A DNA stretch of 64,000 nt from Pseudogymnoascus destructans (Eukaryota > Ascomycota > Leotiomycetes > Thelebolales > Thelebolaceae): positions 33,866 to 97,865 of the forward strand of contig NW_020167559.1 of assembly GCF_001641265.1 (NCBI RefSeq). Direction: 5' to 3'. A program made the translations under genes and the position numbers. Shown piece after piece: positions 45,808-57,891 of the stretch (position 1 is the first letter of the stretch; every line of letters begins with the position of its first letter). The notes below the pieces were generated by a model, which worked only from the letters and a program-made list of their open reading frames with translations, had not been told where the DNA came from and did not search any database.

Positions 45808-48493
45808 CAGTGTTCGGCACGGATACCAATATACCCGTGGTATCCGGGTATATCCTCGAGTATATACCTACCCGGCGATATTTTAGGAGTATCCGGCGTA
45901 TCCGGATACTCTCGAGTATATATCCGGATACATGCCAAGAATAGCCAAGCGCAGCCAAGACCTCTTTTTTCCAACGCCGTGAGATCTATATTGATGCTGT
46001 ATAAAGTGATAATTATCCTCAGAATGAGCGACTCGTCGTTATCAGATATACCAACGGAGCCTGAGGGCTATAATAGCTATGATACTCATAATGAGCCAAG
46101 TCTGCCAACGCTGCCACCCCCTATTCATATTCAACAGGATATTAATCCTACACCGCTCCGGCTTCAGCCTCCAGGACGAATGCTGCCACCAACGTCGTCG
46201 GTACTATTTACGAAGCTATTATATTCGCGATTGATACTTGATAGTAACCCACCTACAGTCAAAGTAACTTGCTTACAACCAGGCTGCGGATATTCACCTA
46301 CTCCGCAGCTATTAAGTCAGACTTCAACCGGTAATCTTTGGAAGCACTATACGCAGAAGCATCCAACAGTAGCATATACAATGAAAGGTCATACAATTAC
46401 GCCGTCAAGCCCATCAAGTAGTGCATCGTTATTTTTTGAGCCACGGCCGCGGAACCCGCAAGTCCAGCCCGCTCAAGCTCAAGCATCAAATAGTAGAGCG
46501 AAATACCGAGAGTTATTACTCTCATTCGTTGTATCAAATAACCTCTCCTTACGACTTATTGAGAGCTATTCGTTCCATCAATTAGTACAGTTCTTAAGCC
46601 CAAGTACTCTATCGATATCGTCGCGAACACTACACCGAGAGCTACAGCGGCAATTCTCATATCACCGAGGATTGCTACAATTAGAACTCCAGGCTCATAT
46701 TACCTATGGCGGCCGGATATCTATTACAACAGATGCATGGACTGCACGGAACTATACAGAGTACGCTGCTGTCACAGGCCATTGGATTAATGAGAAGTGG
46801 CAGCACCGGTGCGTATTACTTGATGTAATCCACCTTCAAGAGCCAATTCATAGCGGCGAATATCTCGCTCAAGAGTTAGCTGCAGTAACAGATAGCTTCG
46901 AAATTACAGGTGCTATATTTACTTGTACGCGGGATAATGCCTCAGCGAATACTGTGATGCTTTCAGAATATGAGAAAATAGCCAGTAAGCAGCAGACGAC
47001 TATTCAACAGCCATGGACGTTTACTGTAAAGGAAGGGGACGTTCGGTGTATTGCTCATATTATCAATCTTGCAGTTCAAGCTACTCTAAAGAGCTTGAAA
47101 GCTAGCCCGGATACAGAAACAGAAGCGTACTGGTGTCAGCAAGGGCTTGCCCGGATTCCGCAGCGTATTGATAACTCTTCTACTGAAGTATCAGCTACGC
47201 TTGAGAAGCTCCGAAGGCATATTTATGTCTTTCGAAACCGAAGAGCATGGAAGGATGCTTTACAGAAGCAGATACAAGCTGCAGGCCAGAAGCCACGCCA
47301 GCTATCACTTGATATGCCTATACGCTGGAATTCAACGTACTATATGCTTGAAACAGCTATAAAGCTTCGAATACCAATTACTGCAGTATGCTCTACGCAG
47401 AAGCTTGATATCAGTATGAAGGATATTGCGTTAACAAGCAACGATTGGGCTATTATCGAAGCTCTTGAACGATTATTCTTAGTATTCTTAAAGCCGTCAA
47501 GACGGCTACAAAGTGATTCATATCCAACGCTCAACTTTACAATTCCTCTTTACTTAAAGATGATAAATAAGGTCACATTACTACAAGAAGAGCTTGGTAG
47601 AAGCTCTACGATCGGAGTAGCTTGTGGAGCTGCGCTTCAAAAGCTTAATGAGTATTATACTCTTACAACGAATCGGCAATGTAAGCACTCAGCTGTTGCT
47701 ACAATTTGCGACCCACGAATGAATCATACAGTATTTAAGAAGATATATCCAAATGCTATAGACGATACACGAAGATTACGAGCAAGAGCGCAGTTCGAAG
47801 ACGTTTGTAGAACGTACCAAAAGCGAGAGTATCACCTTGATACGGAGCGAATTACTCACGAAACAGCTCTTGCAGAAGCAATAGGTGCTACTGCTACAAT
47901 AGATCAAGAACCTGATTCTGACGAAGATCTATTTGCGTCAGAAGGCTTGGCTTTTCAAGAGCCAGAATGGAGGCGCTGGATGCTTGAACCACGGCCCGGT
48001 GAGCATACTGATATTCTCAAATATTGGTGCGCAAAGCAATACCAATATCCAGTTATTGCCCGTATTGCTCGTGATCATCTAGCTATTCCAGCAACATCTG
48101 CAGCATCGGAACGAGTATTTAGTAATGGTAGTGATATTATTACAAAGAAGCGGAATAGGTTATCACCGCCAACTATTAGATATTTACTTTGCTTACGGAA
48201 TTGGGGTAAAATACGGGAGGCTGATAGCGACGGCGATGATGCTGACGATGAAGCACCTGAATAGGGACTCGCAGAAAGGGGGGGTCTCACGGAAAGGGGG
48301 CTCGCGGAAAGGGGTTTACTACTATTATCAAAAGCTTCATTCTTTTTTATATACGCTATTCTATTTTTATATACAATATTCAGCCTCATGTATCCGGATA
48401 TATACCCTACCCTACCCGTCAGATCGTCGCCGGGTATATACCCTACCCGTGAGCTTCACGGATACTACCCGGATATGTATCCGCCGAACACTG
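45808..48493. mobile_element. Complete hAT transposon (hAT-2)
   Basis: Perfect 11-bp terminal inverted repeats CAGTGTTCGGC / GCCGAACACTG bound a 2686-bp element, flanked by perfect 8-bp target duplications GTAAAAAC at 45800-45807 and 48494-48501. Subterminal regions carry many short CCGGGTATAT/ATATCCGG repeats typical of hAT ends. The single gene inside is open. With intact ends, duplication and gene it looks autonomous and recently inserted. Confidence 0.95.
46024..48264 (+). CDS. hAT transposase (hAT-2), 746 residues, intronless
   Basis: Catalyses cut-and-paste transposition of hAT-2. The frame is open from ATG 46024 to TAG 48264. Seen in order: a Ser/Pro-rich start, a BED-type finger (CLQPGCGY...LWKHYTQKHP, about residues 85-120), the RNase H-like core with ITTDAWTARNYTEYAAVTGH, CTRDNASANTVML and RCIAHIINLAVQA, and the C-terminal dimerisation region with IPATSAASERVFSNGSDIIT. 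The first catalytic Asp (TTDAW), second (TRDNAS) and the R/W region (LDMPIRWNSTYYML) are all present. An acidic end (DSDGDDADDEAPE) closes it. No broken codons were seen. Confidence 0.93.
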   Translation: MSDSSLSDIPTEPEGYNSYDTHNEPSLPTLPPPIHIQQDINPTPLRLQPPGRMLPPTSSVLFTKLLYSRLILDSNPPTVKVTCLQPGCGYSPTPQLLSQTSTGNLWKHYTQKHPTVAYTMKGHTITPSSPSSSASLFFEPRPRNPQVQPAQAQASNSRAKYRELLLSFVVSNNLSLRLIESYSFHQLVQFLSPSTLSISSRTLHRELQRQFSYHRGLLQLELQAHITYGGRISITTDAWTARNYTEYAAVTGHWINEKWQHRCVLLDVIHLQEPIHSGEYLAQELAAVTDSFEITGAIFTCTRDNASANTVMLSEYEKIASKQQTTIQQPWTFTVKEGDVRCIAHIINLAVQATLKSLKASPDTETEAYWCQQGLARIPQRIDNSSTEVSATLEKLRRHIYVFRNRRAWKDALQKQIQAAGQKPRQLSLDMPIRWNSTYYMLETAIKLRIPITAVCSTQKLDISMKDIALTSNDWAIIEALERLFLVFLKPSRRLQSDSYPTLNFTIPLYLKMINKVTLLQEELGRSSTIGVACGAALQKLNEYYTLTTNRQCKHSAVATICDPRMNHTVFKKIYPNAIDDTRRLRARAQFEDVCRTYQKREYHLDTERITHETALAEAIGATATIDQEPDSDEDLFASEGLAFQEPEWRRWMLEPRPGEHTDILKYWCAKQYQYPVIARIARDHLAIPATSAASERVFSNGSDIITKKRNRLSPPTIRYLLCLRNWGKIREADSDGDDADDEAPE

Positions 48494-48714
48494 GTAAAAA
48501 CCCAGTGAGTACTCGGCTGTCACGTGTAAGATATATGCATTACGTGAACAGTCCCTCATACGATTAATACTGTTTTATGGTTACAGTTGTAAGTTAACTT
48601 AAAGTATTACATTTATCAGCATCACTCTACCATCTCTAATAAGCTGTGAGAACGAATCACGTATATTCCTCTATCTAAGTACCACGATTATCAGAAGATT
48701 ATCAGAACACTATA

Positions 48715-50200
48715 TTATATATGCTCAAGAACATCTTTCCACCTTGCTTGATGAGGCCGGCCAGACCTACTAATACCTAAAGTATTTATAGGGTCTTGAC
48801 GAGTAGCTTGAAAGATATCAAGTAGATCTCTTCCAGTCTTCCGAGGGTGTTGGATAGGCGTTGGTGGCGAGGACGGCATATCCTTATCTTCATCGTCATG
48901 AATAGTTGGAAGTATAGGCTCCTCATTATTACCATCTTCTCTTATATCTTCATTATCTGGGATGTCGTATAAGGTCTCGTTAAGACGGTCAGCCCTATCT
49001 CTTTCTTCACCTTGTTGGTAGCGCATTTGTCGTTCTTCATGTGCAGCTTGTGATAAGTCTTGCTGTTGCTGTGGCCACTGAGGATTAAACGGAGGATATT
49101 GTACCTTTGAATATGTCTCTCGGATATGTGTATTTGATCGTGGTTCTTCTTCATCGCTGATATATTGTAACTCGATAGAATTGCACATCCGTTGTCGTTG
49201 TGCCTCATACTCTTCTTCGACTTGCTCCTCAGTCATATCAACGACGTCCATCATATCTGCAAGCTTGTCACGATGACCTTGACGATTCTTGTATTGTCGA
49301 GAGTAATATATAAGCATAATACTCTTAATCGTCTCAGGATTAAGTTGACCACGTTGGTGGCCACATACGTCCCTTGCGGCACTAAAGACTCGCTCAACTC
49401 CAGACTCAGCAGCAGGAATACAAAGTATATCACGAGCCATTGCTGATAGACCAGGAAATTGCTCTTCCTTTTGTTGCCAAAATAGCAATATCTTTGTGTA
49501 GATATGTGCTATACAAGTTAGAATAAGATTATCAGAAGATTACCAGAAACTTACGAGCATCAAGATAGAGATCAGCCTCATTCACATATTCCTCTCGCTG
49601 GCCCCGAGTCCCATTTAATGTCTGACTTTGCTGCAATACTAAGGCTAATGGATCCATATCTGCATCTCGTAATCCTGATTGACTCGCAACTCGCACTGTA
49701 GAGTACTGCTCTTTATAAAGAGTCCTAAACTGTTGTTCAAACTCTGTCTCCCAATTTCGTATTGAAAAGTCAAGCTTGCAAACCTTTTTGTTAAAGTGTG
49801 AGAGCTTCACACTAGGATTTAAGATACTAGCAAATGCGAAGATAGATCCAGTATTTGTGTATAGCTTGTTATAATACTTCCTAATCTTTTTCTCTGCAGC
49901 ATCGATTGCTAAAGTCATCTTTGCTGCCCATGGATATGTCTTATGCCGTAGCCGGTGCCGAGTTCCTTCAAGCGTTGATAAGAGTTTTTGATATACTCCA
50001 AGTGTATAGCAGACAGTAGGTCCGGCTGACGATCCAATGTTTGTTGTAAAGAAGTTGAATGGCCTTGTAAGATCAATGATGTATTCGATGTGCTTCCATT
50101 CTAGCTCGCTAAGTCTGAACATGTGAGCACCATGATCGCCTCGAGTATATTGATTGATTGTTGACTTGAGTTGCTGTGCTCGCAGAAGCACAGTATATTA
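48715..50200 (-). pseudogene. Truncated hAT transposase (hAT-3), C-terminal half
   Basis: The minus strand reads from TINQYTRGDHGAHMFRLSEL near 50150 through SAGPTVCYTLGVYQKLLSTL and SIFAFASILNPSVKLSHFNK. A small intron (about 49514-49554) then joins to FWQQKEEQFPGLSAMARDIL and PAAESGVERVFSAARDVCGH, ending at 48715. The dimerisation region is complete, but the N-terminal half with the BED finger and first catalytic Asp is missing; an in-frame stop lies just upstream at about 50205. The repeated ACTCGGCT/GTGAGT sequence at 45700-45807 and 48494-48520 may be its left end, in which case hAT-2 inserted into it. Confidence 0.75.
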
Positions 50201-50204
50201 GATA

Positions 50205-50360
50205 GTATTATACGGCCCGTATACGGGTTCATTTTTGTAACCAGTGCGTATACGATACGGGTTCAACTCAATACGCACTGGCACTGGTTAATACGATACG
50301 GAGCCCGTATACTGGCCGTATACGGGCCGTATTAACCACGTGACACAATGAAAAATGATC
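50205..50360. repeat. Palindrome-rich CGTATACGGG repeat patch
   Basis: Many overlapping inverted copies of CCCGTATACGGG-type sequence, plus an 11-bp inverted repeat CCAGTGCGTAT / ATACGCACTGG at 50241-50281. Similar sequence occurs in both ends of hAT-1 (52340-52470 and 54950-55025), so this may be a solo or MITE-like derivative of that family. It marks the truncation point of hAT-3. Confidence 0.55.
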
Positions 50361-52313
50361 TGAAGTATATAACTTACTTCAATGAGGGCTTGTAGTATAG
50401 AAAGTAGTGCATTGGGCTATCTAGTATATTCTAAAAGCAGCACTTGATCTACATATTGTAGAACTGGGAGAGAAGCTCCTCGGATTCCTACCCCTAGAAG
50501 CGGCCGTATCTGTAGTGCAAATTGGGAATCCCCACGCGAGCGACCCCTGTCGCTCGCGCGCGCACGGGCCATTGTGGAGCGATTATTGTGCAGCAAATTG
50601 GGAGACCCCCGGGACGGCGCAGGCGCATCAAGCACGCATACAGAGCATGCAACGAAGGGCGAATAGCGCACACACACCGCTCGCGCAAGGGAAGGATGGC
50701 GGCCAGCTTCTCCTACCTCGCAACTCACGGGGTGCTGCTCTGCCGCGACTGCGGGACCTGCCTCATGCCCGCGCGCGCCAGCCAGGAGTGGCACCTGAGG
50801 CACCCACCCCACGACCTCAAGGGGCCGGAGCTGCGCATCCTGCTCGACCTCTTCGCGACGCATGAGCTGCGGCCCCCGGGACAGGTCGCCCTGCCAGACC
50901 AGCCCTGCATCGCCATCGAGGGACTGCGCCGCCATCCGGCATTCTCCTGCATCCTCTGCGACGACGGCCGGCCGACCCTGACCCGGTCCGGGCCGGCCAT
51001 CAGGGCGCACGTGTCCCGGGAGCACGGGCAGAAGCCGTCGCAGCAGAGTGAGGGTGGCGCGTGGCAGAGATGCACGGTGCAGACCTTCTTCGCAAAGACC
51101 GAGCATGTCCGGTACTTTGTGGTTACAGACGACGACAGGGCGGAAGGGGACGCAGCTACTGCCGCCATCGCCCTCGAGCCGCAGGAGCAGGCCTTCTTCG
51201 ACCTGGCCGACGCGGACGCGACCATGGTAGCGGACGACATCAAGACGGAGGGCAACAAGGTGCACGGCTTCGACAGCCACCCCTCGGCTGCGGTCCCGTG
51301 GCTGAGGCGGACTGGCATCGAGAACCACGTGCGGGGCCTAGAGAAGGACGAGATGCACGCCTCCTTTGCGCTGCCGAAGAGCGCAGATGAGGGAGAGCCC
51401 GAGCTGTTCCTGATGCTCGAGGTCATGGACGAGATCCTCGCTGAGGTGCACGGCTGGTGCTTCGACGGGCCGGACTGCATGCTGACGTGGCCGAGGCAGC
51501 TCGCGCTGAGCCGCTTCCATGGCGCCCCTACCTCATCGGCACCAGCCAGTTGCAGGGCAGGCAGGGTGCGCGGCTTCGACCCCAAGAAGGAGCCATCCAC
51601 ACTGCGCACAAACTTTGGGTACTGGAAGCAGTTCATGGCGTACTGCTACCGCGTCGCCTACTGCGGCAGCCACTTCACGCCACCTCTGAGCGCGGACCAG
51701 GGCAGGCGCCCCGAGGACCGGATCCGGCTGACGGACGAGCAGACGACAGCTTGGGAGGCCGCCCTGGAGTGCGCTGCCGACGGAGACCGCTTAGCGGTGA
51801 ACGACGCCCTCCGATCCCTCTGCATGGCCCTCGTCTGCCACGAGTTCGGCGGCGACCGCTTCAGCTCGCCGCTCCTCAGCTTCTGCGCGATGCTGAGCGT
51901 CAAGCCACGCACCAAGTCGTGGAAGGAGCCGGGCAACTTCAACAGCTGCCTGTCCGGCCTGATCTGGGCTGTGCAGCTGCTCATCTTCAGCACGGCCGCA
52001 TACCTCGAGAGGTCGGGCGCCGGCAGCACGCTCGAGCACATCAACAGCATCTGCGAGCAGTACCTGCGGCCGGACACGGAGACGCCCATGGGCGAGATAC
52101 TGGGCTGGCGCCTGCTGCTGTTCGCGGTGTCGAAGGACGGAGTGGGCTCGCACCAGGCGCACTGGGACGAGGACGAGCAGATCCTCACCTACAGGGACGT
52201 CGACCTGAACATGGACGAGGTGCAGCAGCTGCTGCTGTCGGAGTTCAGGCAGGCGCAGCATCTGCTGCACGGCGAGCTCATGTTTGGCGCAGCGGGCCTG
52301 CCACGGATGCGCG

Positions 52314-55040
52314 CAGTGTTCCCATTAGTATAATACTTAAGTATTCGGGCCATTATGATACGGGCCGTATCAATACGGTACGGGTGAAGCTTGATATGAT
52401 ACTAGTGAGCTCTGTATCAATACTTAAGTATTAATACGGGCAATACTTAAGTATTTCATGTAATGTTAAAAAAAATTGAAGCTGTAAAAACTGTATACTC
52501 TATAACCCTGTGAATTTCAGAACATATTGAACTAGCTAGATATCATAGTCATCGCTGCCTCTTGCAACAATGTATCTGGGAGTGTTGACAGCTCATCATC
52601 TACAAACGGCAAAGCTGTACTCTTATTCTTCTTAAACCAAGACTTCAAGCACTCAACAGCTTGAATTGCCATAATACCTAGCCTGTTCCTACGGTCGGAA
52701 ATCGTGATTTTCGCACCAGAGAACAGCCTTTCAGGCGCTGCAGACATTGAGGGTATTGATAACAAATCTAATGCCATTACACTTAAGTTTGGAAATGTAG
52801 CCCGTTGAGTAGGCTCAGCCCACCATGCTCTCGCATCATCAGTTTTAACAATTGGGGCTTGTAAATACTGAGTATATTCATCTTGAATAACGTCAATACC
52901 CCGCTTTTGTGTACGCCATGTAAGAAACTCATTCGAAAGCGGCTTCTCAGTATCTTCACCTTCAACTTCTGCGATCTCTGCACTAACTGCCAATGCTTTG
53001 TATTTGTTGACCCACAGCTCCTCAACCTTGACACGTGCTTCAGCAACCCAATCAGCCTCCCATTCTGATTTGAAGTAAGTCCACTTCCATTGTGGGCATA
53101 ATACTAACGCCGCTGTATATGCCGAAGTCCTGTCTGTCATACTGTAGTATTTATCCAACTTCTTCCACCCAGCATTACAACAAGGACCAAGGAACGGGTC
53201 CATTGCATAATCATTCTTCGCAGTTTCAAACACGTGAAGTAAGAAGTCCATCGATTGGAGTGTTAAATCAATGCTCGAGGCATAACCTTCTGTAGCAAGT
53301 GTTGCATCTGCAAAGTTCTTGAGAATACAGGCCATATTTCGAAGGTCCTGCCAGTCCCCTTGTGAAACTACTTAAATATTAGTAAATAATTAAATTTAAG
53401 AGACATAAATATGTACTTACGGAGGTCATTCTCATTCTCCTTGAATTTTACGCAGAACAGTTCTATAGCATGTTGTACCCGTAGCGCCCGTTGTAGCATT
53501 GAATACCAGCTATTCCAACGTGTTGAATTATCTCTCAACAAACATAGGTTATTGCTCATCAACTTAAAGCTGGCGATACGTTGTGGGCTGCGTTGGATAT
53601 AAACTACAATGTTATGTAGTTTACCAAGTGGACCTTTCTTTCTCCACTGCTCCATCTCTATTTCTGTCGGCGACGACAATAGCTCCGTATTATTATCCTG
53701 TGAGAGGTCCTCCTCATCACCTGCAAAGAGAAAGGCTTGAACAGCGAGGTTGATCACATGGCCGTTACACCGTAATCTATGTCGCCTAGGGTCCCATATT
53801 ATCTCATGCTCCTCTTTCAGCTTTTTCGAAAGCTCCTTGATCATTGTATCATTATTTGTTGCATTGTCCATTACAAAATAACCAACTTTTGAAGCAATGC
53901 CATAGTCGTTGATAACATCAAGAATTTCCACAGCTTGGTTCTCACCAGAATGCTCGCCATTAACTTCTCGTAGTGCAAGAACAGAGTTATCTAGATTACC
54001 AGTTGCTGATATATAGTGAGCGACAATGCCGAGGATTGCAAGGGAATTTGGAGAAGTCCATAAGTCCACTGTAAAGTGTATATTTGTAAGGGCAGCTTGA
54101 ACAGCCTGTCGAATGATGACCTTCTCTTCTGTATATTTACGAAGGACCCAATCGTGAATTGTTGTCGAGCTATGAGGCAGCCATTCATTGATGGCTGGAT
54201 TTAAATAGTGAAGCATGCTATATATATATTAATAAAAGCCTTAAATCATGAAAGGTAATACTACTTACGTGCGGAACTCGGGGATTGAAACCATTCGGAA
54301 TGCAATTCCACATGCTACTATCCAGCGCACATAGAGATCTTCAAGAACACGTGGATCTAAAGGCCTAACAGCAGTGACATCGTTGAGTCTACGGCGTTTA
54401 TGATTGATTGTGTGTGGCCTGGCAAAGGCTACAGCTATTGTGGATTGATATCCATCAATGCGTTGCTCTTGTGGTGTTTTCAAGTCAATGGAATGGCGCT
54501 CCTTTAAGTGCTTGATGATGATATTAGTGCCCCCACCAACAGTATACTCCTTAGAACAGAACTTGCAACACCAGGACTCCTTGCCGTAGATATTGAAGGT
54601 TATTTCATAACGTCCTACTTTTGTAAAGTCCCATATCGGTGATGTGCGTAGCTTAGCTACCTTTGACGTAGTACGGGAGGTAGATTGGGACGGAATAGAG
54701 CAGCCAATAGTTGATGAGGTTGTAGTATCCTGTTCAAACTGATTAAATTGTTCACTTTCGATAGTAGATACAACATCAGAAGGTTCAGAAGCCATGATGT
54801 AGGCTGAATCATAAGACGTAAGGATAAAATGCAGAGTTTTCACGACGACCTGAAAATTGTGAAAGGATCACGTGAAATACTTAAGTATTGCCAGTATAAT
54901 ACTGAAGTATGGCCAGCAATACTTAAGTATAATACTAGCGGCGAAGAGGTGTTATGATACGGGTCGTATGAATACTTAAGTATAATACGGGCCCGTATAC
55001 GAGAGCCTCCCGTATACGGGCAATACTACTGAAAACACTG
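52314..55040. mobile_element. Complete hAT transposon (hAT-1) inside gene B
   Basis: The 2727-bp element starts CAGTGTTCCCATTAGTAT and ends as the complement of CAGTGTTTTCAGTAGTAT, so the terminal inverted repeat is 7 bp perfect and then partial. It is flanked by perfect 8-bp duplications GATGCGCG at 52306-52313 and 55041-55048. AATACTTAAGTATT and CGTATACGGG repeats crowd both ends. The AT-rich element contrasts with its GC-rich target. Its transposase gene is intact. Confidence 0.96.
52532..54795 (-). CDS. hAT transposase (hAT-1), 719 residues, three exons
   Basis: Exons 54269-54795, 53421-54217 and 52532-53367; introns of 51 and 53 bp join in frame. Seen in order: a Ser/Thr-rich start, a BED finger CCKFCSKEYTVGGGTNIIIK with a following His pair (about residues 75-105), core segments FTVDLWTSPNSLAILGIVAH, VMDNATNNDTMI, RLRCNGHVINLAVQAFLF and RDNSTRWNSWYSML, and the C-terminal dimerisation region IPSMSAAPERLFSGAKITIS. 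All catalytic landmarks of hAT transposases are present, so it should be active. It is transcribed opposite to gene B. The start at 54795 (MASEPSD) is the first ATG of the frame. Confidence 0.93.
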
Positions 55041-57891
55041 GATGCGCGCGTGGGCACTCAAGGACAACCTCGACGCCGACAACTTTAGCTGGCACTTTGG
55101 CGAGCACCGGGAGAACGCGGCACTGCTGAAGCCGCTCGCGGGCTCACTGCGCAATGTCATACGGGAGTCGCAGTCACTCCGAGCGTCATTCCTCGACACC
55201 ACTGCTGCACCTACTGCTGAGGATGGAGAGGATGGAGAGGCTGATGCAGGGGTCACGAGGGTCATGTGGCGACAGAAGGCCATCGACCAGTATGAGGCCG
55301 TCGCTGACGAGTTCCTCAAGCGGCTCCTCGTCCTCATCCACATGGCCTCGGGCCAGCCGCTGCGCGAGAGCGAGCTGTTCTCCCTCACCTGGCGCAACAC
55401 GCAGCGGAGGCGTAGCGTCTACCTCAAGCACGGGCTCGTGATGCTGCACACCACCTACCACAAGGGCCAGCAGCAGACGGGCAGGTTCAAGGACAACATC
55501 CGCTTCCTGCCAGCCGCCATCGGAGACCTCCTGCTGGACTACCTCGTCTACGTCGTGCCGCTCCGCCAGGCCTTCCTGCGCCAGTCCTCCCCACGCGCAA
55601 TCATGTCCGCGTACCTGTGGTGGAAGGACGGGGCCGTGTGGGCCGACAACCGGCTGACGCGGTGCATGGAGCAGGCGTGCGTGCGGGCCAAGGTGCCACG
55701 GCTGCACATCGCCAACTGGCGCCAGATGACGGTCAACATTGTGAAGACCAAGTTTGCGGGCGACCTTGCGTGCTTCGAGGGCATCGGGGCCGACGACGAC
55801 GATGAGGATGCAGAGGAGATGGAGGATGACATCCGGACCATGACGAGGCAGCGGAACCACAGCACGCGGGTGGTGAACCGCAGCTACGCGAACCAGCTGA
55901 ACGCGAACTTTGGGAATGTGTGGGATGGCCTCATCCGTCGGAACCTGCGCGCGTCATCCCTGTGGAGGGGGCTGTGGGATCTCGACACGGTGCTCGGGGA
56001 TGCGGTCGCAGCAGCAGGGAAGAGGAAGCGCGAGGCGGCAGAGGTGGCAGGGTCCGACAGGCCGCGGATGCTGAAGAGGATTGCCGTGGGTGTGCACCGG
56101 CCGCGGAAGAGGTGGTCTGCTGCAGCCCTGCTGAAGTGCGCGAGGGGGCTCTACCACGACGACAAGCTGCAGTGGAAGTCGGCCGCACAGGAGCGGGCGA
56201 TGACGGTCGTCATGTCATGGACGGAGCAGGTCGTCGTCATCCTGGGCACCGGCGAGGGGAAGAGCCTGCTGTTCATGCTGCCCTGTGTCCTGCCTGATGC
56301 GGGCGTGACGATCCTCGTGCTGCCGCTCGTGTCCCTGCGTGGCGACCTGCTGCGGCGTGTGCAGGAGCTCGGGATAGACCACCTCGTGTGGGCCCCGGGC
56401 GAGGAGCGGGACGCACCGCTGGTGTTCGTCACGGTCGAGGCCGCGAGCACGTCTCAGTTCCGGGCGTATGCGCACAGGCTGGCCGCGACGCAGCAGCTCG
56501 GCCGCGTCGTGATAGACGAGGCGCACCTCACAATCACGGCGTCCGAGTACCGTCACGCCATGGCCGACCTCGCCCTCATCCGCAGCGTGCGCACGCAGTT
56601 CGTCTACCTGACGGCCACCCTGCCGCCAATGCTACAGGCCGCGTTCGAGAGGCAGAACAACCTCGTGAAGCCAAAGGTCGTGCGGGCCTCAACGAACAGG
56701 CGGAACCTCTCGTACCTCGTGCAGCGGGCCACAGGGCAGGGGAGCCTGCTAGAAGAGGGCGCGCGGAGGGCCAGGGACGCGTGGCGGGCGAGCGGGCTGC
56801 TCGACCAGACCCGAGACAAGATCATACTCTACGTGCGGACATGGGAGGAGGCACAGGACCTGGGCAGCCTGCTCCGCTGCCCGGTCTACACCGCGATGGC
56901 CGGCACGGCAGAGGAGAAGCAGGAGCTGCTCAGGACGTGGCTCACCACACCCGAGCTGCCATACATTGTGGCGACGTCGGCCCTTAGCGCCGGCTTCGAC
57001 TACCCACATGTCCGGCTCGTCATGCACCTGGACGAGCCACGCTCCCTCGTCGACTTTGCGCAGGAGTCCGGTCGGGCTGGGCGCGATGGGAGGGAGGCAT
57101 ACTCAGCCGTGCTCCTGCCGCACAAGTGGCAGTCGCAGGCGGGCAACGCCGGTATGGATGTCGAGACGAGGGCACTCTACCGCTACCTCGAAGGCCGGGA
57201 GTGCAGGCGCACGTGTCTGAGTGCGCACCTCGATGAGGCATCAGAGCTTCGGCAGTGCGATGGCACCAGGGATGATGTGGCGTGCGATGTCTGCAGCAGT
57301 GGCCCCAGCCCATCACACGTGCCCCGTGACGATGCCACAGAGGCAATGCCGCACACAGGGAGTGCAGCCATCCACGAGAAGCGGCGTTTGGCATACCTCG
57401 AGCTCAGCCGCTACAAGGAGGACCTCCTCACCGTGAAGGGGACGTGCCTGCTCTGTCGAGGGCTCAGGGAGCAGTGGGACCACCAGTTCACCAAGTGCCA
57501 CCAGCGGTTCGACTTCTTCAGGGCGCGCGACCAGGCCAGAAGGAGGGGGCAGGGCCGTGGGCCATGGATCTCAGCTTTCGCGGCGTGCTACTGGTGCTAC
57601 AACCCACAGTCGGTCTGTCAACGTGCAGACCCGGCCAGTGGCCTCGAGCAGTGCAGGTACGCAGACATCGTGATGCCGCTCTGCTACGGCGTGTTCCACA
57701 AGACTGGGGGCGAACAGTGGCTGCAGGAGAGGTTCGGTGAGCAGGCAGTGAGGGCAGGGGCAGCAGGGGCGTTCAATGACGTGGATGTGTTCCTGTCATG
57801 GTGTGGGCAGGTGGCCGAGTTTGCAGGTGGGAAGGGCATCTGGGGGGTAAAGATCGCAGCAGCAGCGCTGCTCGAGTTCGAGGCATATTAA

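Larger units (their letters stand above)
50696..57891 (+). pseudogene. Finger / tyrosine-recombinase / RecQ-helicase fusion (gene B), split by hAT-1
   Basis: Paralogue of gene A, GC-rich and without introns. The two parts are 50696-52313 and 55049-57891; without the inserted element and one copy of its 8-bp duplication they form one frame of 1486 residues. Seen: C2H2-like fingers (LCRDCGTCLMPARASQEWHL; FSCILCDDGRPTLTRSGPAI), recombinase Arg in ASGQPLRESELFSL, HIANWRQMTVNIV, and NHSTRVVNRSYANQL (Tyr about 818). The RecQ-like helicase follows with GTGEGKSLLFML, VVIDEAHLTI, YLTATLPP and QESGRAGRDGR, then Cys-rich segments. A start at 50522 is possible but the ATG at 50696 aligns better with gene A. 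Apart from the insertion, no stop or frameshift was seen. As it stands the locus can make only truncated proteins. Confidence 0.88.
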
